Position numbers and translations under genes: made by a program | In this document: positions 54,340-60,406 of the stretch, in pieces | Position numbering within the stretch: position 1 is the first letter of the stretch | Layout of the letters: each line of letters opens with the position of its first letter | IMG/VR virus record: IMGVR_UViG_3300020457_000007 | Coordinates: 23,786 to 87,785 of that record | DNA: 64,000 nucleotides | Source: a virus | Direction: 5' to 3' (one strand) | The notes under the pieces: generated by a model | Databases searched by the model: none | The model's input: the letters and a program-made list of their open reading frames with translations, nothing else | What the model was told of the DNA's origin: nothing

Positions 54340-54554
54340 ATCAAATCAGACACTTGTTCAACTGTCACCTTCTCACTCCCCGATGGGGCTGTGGTGTTGT
54401 AGTATAATACTATATCCTCTACTGTCTTACTTCCAAACTCATTGTATAGATTATCTAATACCTTTTGATAGTCTATTCCAGGTGTACTCTCTACTAGTTT
54501 AGCCATCCTGGTAGCTACCAATTTCTTAACTAAGTCTTTTTTAGTGTGAGTCAT
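54336..54554 (-). CDS. Hypothetical protein (72 aa)
   Basis: MTHTKKDLVKKLVATRMAKL, then VESTPGIDYQKVLDNLYNEF and GSKTVEDIVLYYNTTAPSGS. Helical basic N-terminus. No clear SD. The 73-bp upstream gap contains an AT-only inverted repeat (ATTAAATA-N4-TATTTAAT). Unknown function. Confidence 0.7.
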   Translation of the reverse strand: MTHTKKDLVKKLVATRMAKLVESTPGIDYQKVLDNLYNEFGSKTVEDIVLYYNTTAPSGSEKVTVEQVSDLI

Positions 54555-54627
54555 TGAATGTTTGAGAACTCTACAGCAAACCCTATTAAATAAAAGTATT
54601 TAATTGAAAGACTTATTAGAAAATGAT

Positions 54628-54813
54628 TTAACTTAAATCCTCAAAAAAGACAGAATTTACCTTTTCAGGATTTTCAATTTCTAGTAAGTCTTCCCAATCC
54701 CACAGGGTTGGGTCGTCTTCCAATGTCAGGTCTAAGGTAATTCTAAAACGTTTAGATTCAGTAGGTGCCACCTCGATGTGTGGTATACTGATGAAATTCC
54801 TTAGACCTGACAT
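54628..54813 (-). CDS. Acidic hypothetical protein (61 aa)
   Basis: MSGLRNFISIPHIEVAPTES, then KRFRITLDLTLEDDPTLWDW and an acidic tail. A short beta hairpin followed by acidic residues. CCTAAATA lies 24-31 bp upstream. Not recognised. Confidence 0.68.
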   Translation of the reverse strand: MSGLRNFISIPHIEVAPTESKRFRITLDLTLEDDPTLWDWEDLLEIENPEKVNSVFFEDLS

Positions 54814-54836
54814 ATAAAAGAAACCAATGCTGATAA

Positions 54837-54844
54837 TATTTAGG
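54837..54844 (-). promoter_or_regulatory. CTAAATA-type motif upstream of the 61-aa gene
   Basis: Minus-strand CCTAAATA overlapping the stop of the 105-aa gene and 24 bp upstream of the next ATG. It resembles the CTAAATA variant before virion genes, but the gene it would serve is not a virion gene. Low certainty. Confidence 0.3.
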
Positions 54845-55157
54845 CGAACTCTTGCCAGTTGCCTAAGTACTCAACATCTCCCTGGGGTGTGCTCACGAAC
54901 CAATCAAACTGCCTTTGGAATAAACCGTAGCCAAGCACATCACGTAAGATCTCATTTAAGATTTGCTTAGTGGTGTTGGTCCAGTACCCACAGTTGTTGA
55001 TTGAAACGTTGGACCTGCCACTTGCAATTGTTGCGATGTGGTGCCCGTGGAATCTTACCTCTACTCCGTCGTCAGTGTGTGTTACTGATCTGTTACCCTT
55101 GGCAAATGATGTGCCGTACTGGATTGCAGATAGGAGTTGAGCATCAATCTTTCTCAT
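54840..55157 (-). CDS. Hypothetical phage protein (105 aa)
   Basis: MRKIDAQLLSAIQYGTSFAK, VRFHGHHIATIASGRSNVSI, NNCGYWTNTTKQILNEILRD. This FHGxxIA...NCGYxTxTTKxxLN pattern occurs in many phage proteins of unknown role, as I recall. It overlaps the KTSC-like gene by 14 bp. Function unknown. Confidence 0.78.
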   Translation of the reverse strand: MRKIDAQLLSAIQYGTSFAKGNRSVTHTDDGVEVRFHGHHIATIASGRSNVSINNCGYWTNTTKQILNEILRDVLGYGLFQRQFDWFVSTPQGDVEYLGNWQEFA

Positions 55158-55689
55158 ATGGAATTGGTAGGTCTGGTGGTGTTGACTCTTCTATTATAGT
55201 CCCTCCAGCATCGATGTCGAACGTGTTTGTGCCACTTTGTGAACTGGTTTCCACTGGCTGTGAAAAATTGATATCATCCTCACCCAGGACCACGGCACCT
55301 TCGGGCATTGTGCTACCTTGGAAAGCGTCCCAACCCCTATTGAGCATATGCTCGTTTTGCTCTAGTCTAGATTCAACCTTCAGATTACCAGACTGGATAC
55401 GTTCGTTAATAAACTTACCAATAGATGCATCTTCCCTCTCTATAGTGGTACTTACATCTTCTACCAGCTCCTCCTCTTCATTTCTGTCTTGCTCAGCCTC
55501 TAATCTACCACTGAGTTCCATAAATGATGATTGAAATTCCTCTAAATCTTCACATTTGTAAGAATATTGGACATTTAGGTTAGATTTGTATGTAATTTTA
55601 ACATAATTATGGTCAAAATCTAACTCCAAATACTCAATTGCAGAGGATGGAACTTCTGAGTAACCTACTAAACTGGTTAATTCGGGCAT
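55144..55689 (-). CDS. KTSC-like domain protein with acidic tail
   Basis: 181 aa. Residues 14-60 (SSAIEYLELDFDHNYVKITY, then YSYKCEDLEEFQSSFM) resemble the KTSC fold (SSxIxxIxYD...LxIxFxxGxxYxYxxV), named for a lysyl-tRNA synthetase extension and common in phages. An acidic coiled coil and a disordered Ser/Pro-rich tail follow. A strong promoter (TTGACT-17-TATAAT) lies upstream. Role unknown. Confidence 0.72.
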   Translation of the reverse strand: MPELTSLVGYSEVPSSAIEYLELDFDHNYVKITYKSNLNVQYSYKCEDLEEFQSSFMELSGRLEAEQDRNEEEELVEDVSTTIEREDASIGKFINERIQSGNLKVESRLEQNEHMLNRGWDAFQGSTMPEGAVVLGEDDINFSQPVETSSQSGTNTFDIDAGGTIIEESTPPDLPIPYEKD

Positions 55690-55709
55690 TTTAGTAATTA
55701 TTTAATTCT

Positions 55710-55738
55710 ATTATAACTTATTATTCTTAAAAAGTCAA
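55710..55738 (-). promoter_or_regulatory. Strong early-type promoter TTGACT-17-TATAAT
   Basis: Minus strand: TTGACT (55738-55733), 17 bp, TATAAT (55715-55710), about 20 bp before the ATG of the KTSC-like gene. One mismatch to consensus in total. Confidence 0.82.
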
Positions 55739-55909
55739 CTTTTTAACTTTTTGAGTTTCGTAATTTCCGAATTATTACACTTTTTGAAGTTTCTGAGGTT
55801 TTTGGTTGACAAATGCTAGACTGCGGGCTAAGACCCCCAAATCCCTCAACCTTAACCAAGGTATAGAACACCCTACTATGGTTTATTTAACATTTATTAA
55901 ATCACGTAG

Positions 55910-55953
55910 TTTTCCACAGTTTATCCACAAGTTTTCCACAACCCTGTGGAAAA
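55910..55953. other. Cluster of four DnaA boxes (candidate replication origin)
   Basis: Plus strand: TTTTCCACA (55910-55918), TTATCCACA (55921-55929) and TTTTCCACA (55932-55940); minus strand: TTTTCCACA (55945-55953). TTATCCACA is the E. coli consensus, and TTTTCCACA is the form I recall for cyanobacteria. Spacing between the first three is 11 bp start to start, about one helical turn; the last pair forms a 9-bp inverted repeat with a 4-bp centre. An AT-rich region lies beside it. Confidence 0.75.
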
Positions 55954-55975
55954 GTATTAGTGATACCAGTTAGAG

Positions 55976-56146
55976 CTACGTGCGGATGCCCTTCCTATCT
56001 TCTACCAATTTGGTCTGTCTCTCTACCTCATACCTGATTGAAGCAAGATGTCCCTCTAAGTACTGTTGGTACTCATTACCCTCGAACAAATCACCTAGGT
56101 GAAGTATATGTTCCATTGCAAAGTACAGTTTAGTTTGTTCATTCAT
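55976..56146 (-). CDS. Hypothetical helical protein (56 aa)
   Basis: Start chosen at the third of three consecutive ATGs (56146), which has AGAAGG 6 bp upstream. A TTG 27 bp earlier would extend it inside the previous gene. MNEQTKLYFAMEHILHLGDL, then FEGNEYQQYLEGHLASIRYE: an amphipathic helical protein. It overlaps the 41-aa membrane gene by 8 bp. Function unknown. Confidence 0.68.
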   Translation of the reverse strand: MNEQTKLYFAMEHILHLGDLFEGNEYQQYLEGHLASIRYEVERQTKLVEDRKGIRT

Positions 56147-56264
56147 CATCATCCTTCTCTTTAAATGATACAATGTTTTTGGTTGGTAGTATACCTAGCA
56201 GTGTCCATAACCACAACAATGCTAGGATGAGTGTTACTAATTCAAATACTGGTATGGGTAACAT
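56139..56264 (-). CDS. Single-helix membrane microprotein (41 aa)
   Basis: MLPIPVFELVTLILALLWLW, then TLLGILPTKNIVSFKEKDDDE. The N-terminal half is a strong transmembrane helix and the end is charged. TGATG overlap with the 86-aa gene. It may be a membrane anchor or a small regulator of a membrane complex; nothing more can be said. Confidence 0.72.
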   Translation of the reverse strand: MLPIPVFELVTLILALLWLWTLLGILPTKNIVSFKEKDDDE

Positions 56265-56524
56265 CAGTCTAGTGATCCAAGATCATTTAACTGTTGGGGT
56301 TTTGGTTTATGGTTCTTAAATCCATCGTGGTTACCATCACCAGGCATTTTACCAAAGGCAAGATACTCAACTGCTTGTATACTCCCTTCAAGGCGATCAA
56401 GTTCTCTGTCTAGTTTCACATACTCAAGATGTGCATCTTCCAGTTCAACTTGTCTCATTTCCAGTTGTGTCACTCTCTTCGTGAAACGTTGTAGCAACTG
56501 TTCGTATGATTCAGTTTCTTTCAT
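56264..56524 (-). CDS. Coiled-coil protein (86 aa)
   Basis: Residues 1-55 are a continuous helix with heptads (YEQLLQRFTKRVTQLEMRQV, ELEDAHLEYVKLDRELDRLE), then a Gly/Pro-rich tail. Coupled to the downstream membrane microprotein. Unknown partner. Confidence 0.72.
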   Translation of the reverse strand: MKETESYEQLLQRFTKRVTQLEMRQVELEDAHLEYVKLDRELDRLEGSIQAVEYLAFGKMPGDGNHDGFKNHKPKPQQLNDLGSLD

Positions 56525-56551
56525 TGTTTTATACCAAAGGTGTGTAATGAT

Positions 56552-56743
56552 TTATGGGCGTTGTACTGGCATTAGTTTAGGACCAGTGCGTTGGCAAGAT
56601 GTTTGGAATGTGTTCATTAGTTCTTGTGCCATATGACGGTAGCCACTACCAACATAGACCTGACCGCCGACGACCGCAACCGCACACACAGCCCAAAACC
56701 AATAATACCACTGAGTCTTTATCTGGTGGTCATTAGATGTCAT
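56552..56743 (-). CDS. Single-pass membrane protein (63 aa)
   Basis: Residues 10-32 (WYYWFWAVCAVAVVGGQVYV) form a Trp/Tyr-rich membrane helix, followed by a polar tail with one Cys. It starts the leftward operon from the divergent promoter at 56764-56792. Unknown. Confidence 0.72.
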   Translation of the reverse strand: MTSNDHQIKTQWYYWFWAVCAVAVVGGQVYVGSGYRHMAQELMNTFQTSCQRTGPKLMPVQRP

Positions 56744-56763
56744 AATATTTGAGACGATAAGTT

Positions 56764-56792
56764 ATTATACCATACGGGTGGTGATGTGTAAA
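56764..56792 (-). promoter_or_regulatory. Early-type promoter TTTACA-17-TATAAT
   Basis: Minus strand: TTTACA (56792-56787), 17 bp, TATAAT (56769-56764), 20 bp before the ATG of the 63-aa membrane protein. It is back to back with plus-strand late boxes. Confidence 0.78.
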
Positions 56793-56798
56793 CCTCGG

Positions 56799-56806
56799 TA
56801 TAAATA
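56799..56806 (+). promoter_or_regulatory. Late promoter TATAAATA (plus strand)
   Basis: Perfect late box facing right, 7 bp from the minus-strand -35. A second weaker box, CATAAATA, is at 56854-56861. They would drive the plus-strand cassette beginning at 56884. Confidence 0.7.
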
Positions 56807-56853
56807 CTCGTTTACAGATGGTTAAGAATATTGTCTGTAACAGGGATCCAGGA

Positions 56854-56861
56854 CATAAATA
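56854..56861 (+). promoter_or_regulatory. Second late-type box CATAAATA
   Basis: One mismatch at the first (variable) position of the late box, 22 bp upstream of the 19-codon ORF. A purine-rich SD (GAGCGAGG) follows at 56872-56879. Confidence 0.6.
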
Positions 56862-56883
56862 GTAGTAGAATGAGCGAGGTCAA

Positions 56884-56943
56884 ATGAACCCAAACTTCCT
56901 TGTTATGAGGATCATTCCATTAGAGGTTAAACATTTATGTTAA
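56884..56943 (+). CDS. Possible 19-aa leader peptide
   Basis: ATG with a good SD (GAGCGAGG). The peptide is MNPNFLVMRIIPLEVKHLC. Its stop overlaps the start of the next gene (ATGTTAA), so ribosomes would be delivered to the 54-aa gene. Either a leader/attenuator ORF or a tiny hydrophobic peptide. Confidence 0.45.
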   Translation: MNPNFLVMRIIPLEVKHLC

Positions 56944-57101
56944 ATCACAACGTCATCAGCAGTAATCAATTAGCAGATTGGAAAGAATCAACTGAGTCTG
57001 TCTACGAAGTGGACAATTACCTCAACAACTACTACGAGTGTATAATTGATGCTGGTGATGATAAGTATACTGCAAGACGTTGCAGTCGGTTACTACAATA
57101 A
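56937..57101 (+). CDS. Small acidic protein (54 aa)
   Basis: MLNHNVISSNQLADWKESTE, then SVYEVDNYLNNYYECIIDAG and DDKYTARRCSRLLQ. Tyr/Asn-rich helical protein. AGAGG lies 10 bp upstream. It ends 30 bp before a terminator-promoter element. Not recognised. Confidence 0.65.
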   Translation: MLNHNVISSNQLADWKESTESVYEVDNYLNNYYECIIDAGDDKYTARRCSRLLQ

Positions 57102-57130
57102 GCATAGTCCAGTTAACATACCGCCCACAG

Positions 57131-57165
57131 AACCCCTCGACAGAGGGGTTTTTTAATGCTATACT
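57131..57165 (+). promoter_or_regulatory. Composite terminator-promoter (TCGACA, 17 bp, TATACT), plus strand
   Basis: AACCCCTC-GACA-GAGGGGTT then TTTTAATGC forms a strong terminator for the 54-aa gene. TCGACA (57137-57142) overlaps the loop and lies 17 bp before TATACT (57160-57165). ATG of the oxygenase follows 7 bp later, at about the expected transcription start. Same design as the minus-strand elements. Confidence 0.8.
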
Positions 57166-57172
57166 GTATTCT

Positions 57173-57685
57173 ATGTCAGTATCACATTTATTTTCAATAC
57201 CCATACTAGAGACTGAGGTGGATCTGAATCAGGTCTCTCTTGGTGATGGTGATGAGTATTATAATGGTGAAGTGAACTGGACTTATGGCAAACAACAGTG
57301 TCACGAGTCCACCTACAATTATTTGTATAGTATTATCTCTCCATTTCTATTGGAGTATGATCCTTACATCAATTTTCAATTCACTGACATCTGGCGTAAT
57401 AGATACGTAGCTACTGATTATCAGGGCTATCATATCCACGCACAGTCACAATGGTCATTCATAATATATGAGACAGTTGATAGTAAAACTGTGTTATATA
57501 ATCCAGCGTGGCTATTAATACAGAATCATATGGGTGTAAGTAAATCTATGCCCTGCATCCACAACATACAGTTGAGTGCTGGTTCTATGGTCGTGTTCCC
57601 TTCATTCATTGCACATCACGTGAACAATGGCAATGAAGGTACAACAATATCAGGTAATATTAAACTACAGTACAATGGGATGTAA
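57173..57685 (+). CDS. 2OG-Fe(II) oxygenase family protein
   Basis: 170 aa; start ATG at 57173 (an earlier in-frame ATG lies upstream of the terminator and is rejected). HIHAQSQWSFIIYE gives the HxH iron ligands, MVVFPSFIAHHVNNGN the distal His, and SGNIKLQYN the C-terminal 2OG-binding strand. It aligns in pattern with the other oxygenase at 61526 (MVVFPS...H.V..N). Substrate unknown; phage enzymes of this family may modify proteins or nucleic acids. Probably leaderless mRNA. Confidence 0.8.
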   Translation: MSVSHLFSIPILETEVDLNQVSLGDGDEYYNGEVNWTYGKQQCHESTYNYLYSIISPFLLEYDPYINFQFTDIWRNRYVATDYQGYHIHAQSQWSFIIYETVDSKTVLYNPAWLLIQNHMGVSKSMPCIHNIQLSAGSMVVFPSFIAHHVNNGNEGTTISGNIKLQYNGM

Positions 57686-57860
57686 AAACTGTGACAATGT
57701 GTCACTAGAGGACTACGAGAATGCTATGTTTGCTCATTTAATAACAGAGCGACGTGGTAAGTGGTATGTTCGTACAGATAGTGGTATAATAAAGGAGTTC
57801 AAATCACACACTGCAGCCAAGGAGTTTATTTTTATGGGAGGAGTACAAGATGGACATTGA
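57675..57860 (+). CDS. Small hypothetical protein (61 aa)
   Basis: Start ATG at 57675, overlapping the oxygenase stop. MGCKNCDNVSLEDYENAMFA, then HLITERRGKWYVRTDSGIIK. An N-terminal CxxC followed by a beta hairpin. It overlaps the next gene by 11 bp. The position suggests a partner of one of the two oxygenases. Not recognised. Confidence 0.65.
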   Translation: MGCKNCDNVSLEDYENAMFAHLITERRGKWYVRTDSGIIKEFKSHTAAKEFIFMGGVQDGH

Positions 57861-58641
57861 CAAGCAATTAGATCCCAATGTAATGAAGAACCGTGCTAAC
57901 AAGCAGGAGATTCGTGAGTTCTGTGATCCTAATGAACGAGGTCAACGACGTGAGGTGATTAAACATTTCACTGAAGGTGGAATTGAAACATTCATTCGTG
58001 AGTATCCTAATCACGCACCTGATAACTTCTGTGATATGTTAATGGGTTATGCTAATAATCTCAAGGAGCGTAAGGATGCAAATGAAAAGACACCTGAGAT
58101 GGCTGCTCAAGGTGGTGGTCCTGGTGAATTTAATCGTAAAGACTTCTTCTTCTTTCTTACTGAGGGTACATCACCCAACCTACGCAATACTATGTTGACT
58201 GGTTGGTCTAAACTTGCATCACAGTATTATATTGAAGAGTTTAGTCAGTTAGGTGCAAATGATTTCTGGATGAGTGCTGCTAAGGTACAGATGACAAATC
58301 CAGCCGAGGGATTTCACGGATGGCACTATGATAATAGTGGTTTCTTTGTTGGTCTACGTGAGTTTGTATTCATTACATACTTAAATGATGTACCTGCTGG
58401 TGGTGAAACTGAGTTCTTGTATCAAGGTATTAGAATTGCACCAAAGAAGGGCACTACAATTATATTTCCAGCATCCTACACACATATGCACCGTGGTAAT
58501 CCACCACTAGGATGTAAGAAGTATATTGCTACAACGTGGGCTAGTAGACTACCACGTATTGATGCAGAGACACAAGGACGTGATGAAGTAGAATGTATTG
58601 CACCTAGTGAACAGATTGTGCAATTCTTTAAGAGGGAATAA
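57850..58641 (+). CDS. 2OG-Fe(II) oxygenase, prolyl-4-hydroxylase-like
   Basis: 263 aa. GWHYDNSGFFVGLREFVFI has the HxD iron motif, YLNDVPAGGETEFLY the GGET turn, and GTTIIFPASYTHMHRGNPPL the second His. KKYIATTWAS supplies the basic residue for 2-oxoglutarate. This is the P4H/PKHD layout common in cyanophages. The first 120 residues are an extra helical domain. Likely a protein or small-molecule hydroxylase; substrate unknown. Confidence 0.88.
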   Translation: MDIDKQLDPNVMKNRANKQEIREFCDPNERGQRREVIKHFTEGGIETFIREYPNHAPDNFCDMLMGYANNLKERKDANEKTPEMAAQGGGPGEFNRKDFFFFLTEGTSPNLRNTMLTGWSKLASQYYIEEFSQLGANDFWMSAAKVQMTNPAEGFHGWHYDNSGFFVGLREFVFITYLNDVPAGGETEFLYQGIRIAPKKGTTIIFPASYTHMHRGNPPLGCKKYIATTWASRLPRIDAETQGRDEVECIAPSEQIVQFFKRE

Positions 58642-58645
58642 CCAT

Positions 58646-58672
58646 TAAAAAGAGGACTATTTCTAGTCCTCT
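58646..58672 (-). terminator. Terminator between convergent genes
   Basis: AGAGGACTA-TTTC-TAGTCCTCT (58651-58672), with TTTTTA on the minus strand. It terminates the 71-aa gene (its stop is in the stem) and may also stop plus-strand transcripts weakly. Confidence 0.8.
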
Positions 58673-58878
58673 ATAAACTTCCTTGGATTAATCATTCGAC
58701 TGACTAACTCTATTACTTGCTCTCGTATTTGCAGCACATCATCATAACATTGTTGATTATGTGCACAAGAGCGTAATGCAGGGTCAGGTTTGTGTAATGA
58801 TTCAAGTACTATTGATTTAGCACGATCCCACTTCTCATATGATGTGGGTGAATCGTCTAGGGTTCGCTGATCTTTCAT
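58663..58878 (-). CDS. Hypothetical protein (71 aa)
   Basis: MKDQRTLDDSPTSYEKWDRA, KSIVLESLHKPDPALRSCAH, NQQCYDDVLQIREQVIELVS. Helical; two Cys and one His close together. ATGA overlap upstream. Last gene of the operon, with the stop inside the terminator stem. Unknown. Confidence 0.7.
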   Translation of the reverse strand: MKDQRTLDDSPTSYEKWDRAKSIVLESLHKPDPALRSCAHNQQCYDDVLQIREQVIELVSRMINPRKFIED

Positions 58879-59057
58879 CCTGTAAATGGTTCAGTTGATA
58901 GGTTAATTAAAATGGTTGTTAAGTCTGGATACTTTGAGTATGCTGATTTAACTGCGGTAGCAGGATCCACACAACTATGTTCAAACTTACTCCATTGTAA
59001 TTTATGGTCAATCTTAGCTAGTACATTGACTTCCCATTTCTTCTTCTTTGATGCCAT
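58875..59057 (-). CDS. Basic hypothetical protein (60 aa)
   Basis: Start at the ATG at 59057 (TAATG overlap with the preceding gene) rather than a GTG two codons earlier. MASKKKKWEVNVLAKIDHKL, then QWSKFEHSCVDPATAVKSAY. A strand-strand-helix pattern with a Lys-rich start. Unknown. Confidence 0.7.
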   Translation of the reverse strand: MASKKKKWEVNVLAKIDHKLQWSKFEHSCVDPATAVKSAYSKYPDLTTILINLSTEPFTG

Positions 59058-59350
59058 TAGCACCCCTCACTAGTATGTTCAAGCGGTTCAACTTCTGGAT
59101 AATCATTTACCCAGAAATCCTCCCAATCTTCTTGACTACTGCCTACATCACGAACAGGATACTCGTAAGTATGTTGTTGTTGATGCAAACGTCCAATTAG
59201 ATCATCGACACGATGTAATTGTGTCTTGTGAAAATCCTGAAGTTCATAAAGTGCGTGCTTAACATCCGATTCAACATCAGATGATCCACCACTGAGATAT
59301 TCTTCAACTACTTGACGTAGATGTTCATATCTCTGAGTCGCACCATCCAT
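59057..59350 (-). CDS. Hypothetical acidic protein (97 aa)
   Basis: Start chosen at the ATG at 59350, which overlaps the end of the 62-aa gene by 26 bp. The frame is open 37 codons further upstream, but that part overlaps the better-looking 62-aa gene. MDGATQRYEHLRQVVEEYLS and SDVKHALYELQDFHKTQLHR are helical, and the C-terminus is acidic. Not recognised. Confidence 0.65.
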   Translation of the reverse strand: MDGATQRYEHLRQVVEEYLSGGSSDVESDVKHALYELQDFHKTQLHRVDDLIGRLHQQQHTYEYPVRDVGSSQEDWEDFWVNDYPEVEPLEHTSEGC

Positions 59351-59513
59351 CGTTAAGACGGTGGGCAGCTCTCTCAAGTTTGGAGTAGAGATCACCACAT
59401 TTGACTCCACTGTGTTTTTCTGAGGTGAATTGTTGGCTTGAGCTGAGGTGTTGTAAGGCATCGGTAAGAACAGCGATTTCGGATTGATTAAGCAGCACTT
59501 TAAGAAGTTTCAC
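59325..59513 (-). CDS. Small hypothetical phage protein (62 aa)
   Basis: GTG start at 59513. VKLLKVLLNQSEIAVLTDAL, then KCGDLYSKLERAAHRLNDGW. It resembles small phage proteins with the 'LxxAL...LYxKLE' helical hairpin. A TATACT box (59541-59536) lies 22 bp upstream, next to a 7-bp inverted repeat. Unknown role. Confidence 0.66.
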   Translation of the reverse strand: MKLLKVLLNQSEIAVLTDALQHLSSSQQFTSEKHSGVKCGDLYSKLERAAHRLNDGWCDSEI

Positions 59514-59523
59514 TGAATTTTGT

Positions 59524-59568
59524 ACAACTACTGTAAGTATATACAGTATTTTGGGGCTATGCAGCCCC
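59524..59568 (-). promoter_or_regulatory. Hairpin, TATACT box and TACTGTA inverted repeat
   Basis: Minus strand: GGGGC-TGCATA-GCCCC (59568-59553, including the stop of the 80-aa gene), 16 bp from the loop hexamer to TATACT (59541-59536). An inverted repeat TACTGTA-N6-TACAGTA (about 59529-59548) covers the -10. The geometry matches the composite elements, but there is no T-run and the -35 match is poor (3 of 6). Confidence 0.45.
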
Positions 59569-59799
59569 TAGAACAGGATTTCCTAACTGAGGAATAGTGT
59601 TGAAATCAGTCACGTCCCAACCGTAGTTGACTCGCTCTTGAACTTCACTGTCCAACTCGTTAGTGTTGATGAACCTTTTGTTCACCGTCCGTCCATTAAG
59701 AGATAGAACCTCTAGCAAGTAACGGTATGATACCTCACCAAAAGGTAAGCGTACAGGATAATAATCTGCTTGCTGACCAGAAGAGTTACGAATTTGCAT
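59557..59799 (-). CDS. Hypothetical protein (80 aa)
   Basis: MQIRNSSGQQADYYPVRLPF, GEVSYRYLLEVLSLNGRTVN, ERVNYGWDVTDFNTIPQLGN. Mixed alpha/beta. SD AAGGGA and a composite terminator-promoter (59828-59860) upstream. Single-gene unit by its flanking signals. Not recognised. Confidence 0.72.
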   Translation of the reverse strand: MQIRNSSGQQADYYPVRLPFGEVSYRYLLEVLSLNGRTVNKRFINTNELDSEVQERVNYGWDVTDFNTIPQLGNPVLGAA

Positions 59800-59827
59800 T
59801 GGGTTGAATTCCCTTGACTACTCTAGT

Positions 59828-59860
59828 AGTATAGCATTAAAAAACCCCCTGTAAAGGGGG
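59828..59860 (-). promoter_or_regulatory. Composite terminator-promoter (loop TTTACA, 16 bp, TATACT)
   Basis: Minus strand: CCCCC-TTTACA-GGGGG then TTTTTTAATGC and TATACT (59833-59828). The loop TTTACA (59855-59850) is a one-mismatch -35 at exactly 16 bp. The segment TTTTTTAATGCTATACT is identical to the plus-strand element at 57131-57165. The GTGACAGTT half repeat is 6 bp upstream. Confidence 0.8.
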
Positions 59861-59884
59861 GCTTGTGACAGTTTGTAATGTGGT

Positions 59885-60406
59885 TCACTTGATCGCTTTT
59901 CCGCACTTTCTGATGTATGATGCACATATATTATCACCTAAGCGGGGATCTGCGGGTTGCTTAGCTCTCTTCTTGAGTCTATCATACTTCTGTTCCAGTC
60001 TAGGACGTAGATAATCGTATACTTGTTGACCTTTAAGGTGCCACAACTCTACTATATCTCCGTGTTCATAGCGTGCATAGTAATGATCATCATATTTCAA
60101 GAGCTTTTCTTCTCTTAAATACTGATCTTGCTCCTCCCACGTATCCTTAACACTGATACCATTGTACGTAGCGTTGATGTCTTTACCTATTGTTGACTTG
60201 TATTCTACTGGTTCACCCTTATCATATGCATCTGCACCACTATATGTGTCTGCCACATCGTGATCTAGTGCAATAGCCATATGTATTTCACGTGACCTAG
60301 CATAAGAGAATGGGTCACCCCACCCCTGATCTATACACACATCATACAATCCTTTGAAGCATTCCTCATACTTCTTGCGTGCTTCTTGTGGTGTGTACTT
60401 AGTCAT
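59885..60406 (-). CDS. Candidate PD-(D/E)xK nuclease (restriction-endonuclease-like)
   Basis: 173 aa from the ATG at 60406 (overlapping the previous stop by 8 bp). IALDHDVADTYSGADAYDKG followed by EPVEYKSTIG gives a D...ExK arrangement. The rest (YHYARYEHGDIVELWHLKG-like strands, then a basic helical C-terminus) suits a type II restriction-enzyme fold. It would cut DNA using Mg2+. Without alignment this is moderate evidence. A DNA methyltransferase lies 2.4 kb away on the same strand. Confidence 0.55.
   Translation of the reverse strand: MTKYTPQEARKKYEECFKGLYDVCIDQGWGDPFSYARSREIHMAIALDHDVADTYSGADAYDKGEPVEYKSTIGKDINATYNGISVKDTWEEQDQYLREEKLLKYDDHYYARYEHGDIVELWHLKGQQVYDYLRPRLEQKYDRLKKRAKQPADPRLGDNICASYIRKCGKAIK

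Larger units (their letters stand above)
55690..55975. other. 286-bp intergenic region with promoter and DnaA-box cluster
   Basis: The largest gene-free gap in the window. From left to right it has a minus-strand sigma70 promoter (55710-55738), a very AT-rich stretch with direct repeats of AACTTTTT (about 55735-55805), a GC-richer patch (55820-55850), and four DnaA boxes (55910-55953). No ORF of note on either strand. Confidence 0.85.

Noticed and set aside
55001-55534. Plus-strand ORF of 177 codons
   Set aside because: Antisense to the KTSC-like and 105-aa genes, Cys/Ser-rich and without an SD or promoter; the minus-strand proteins look natural and have signals.
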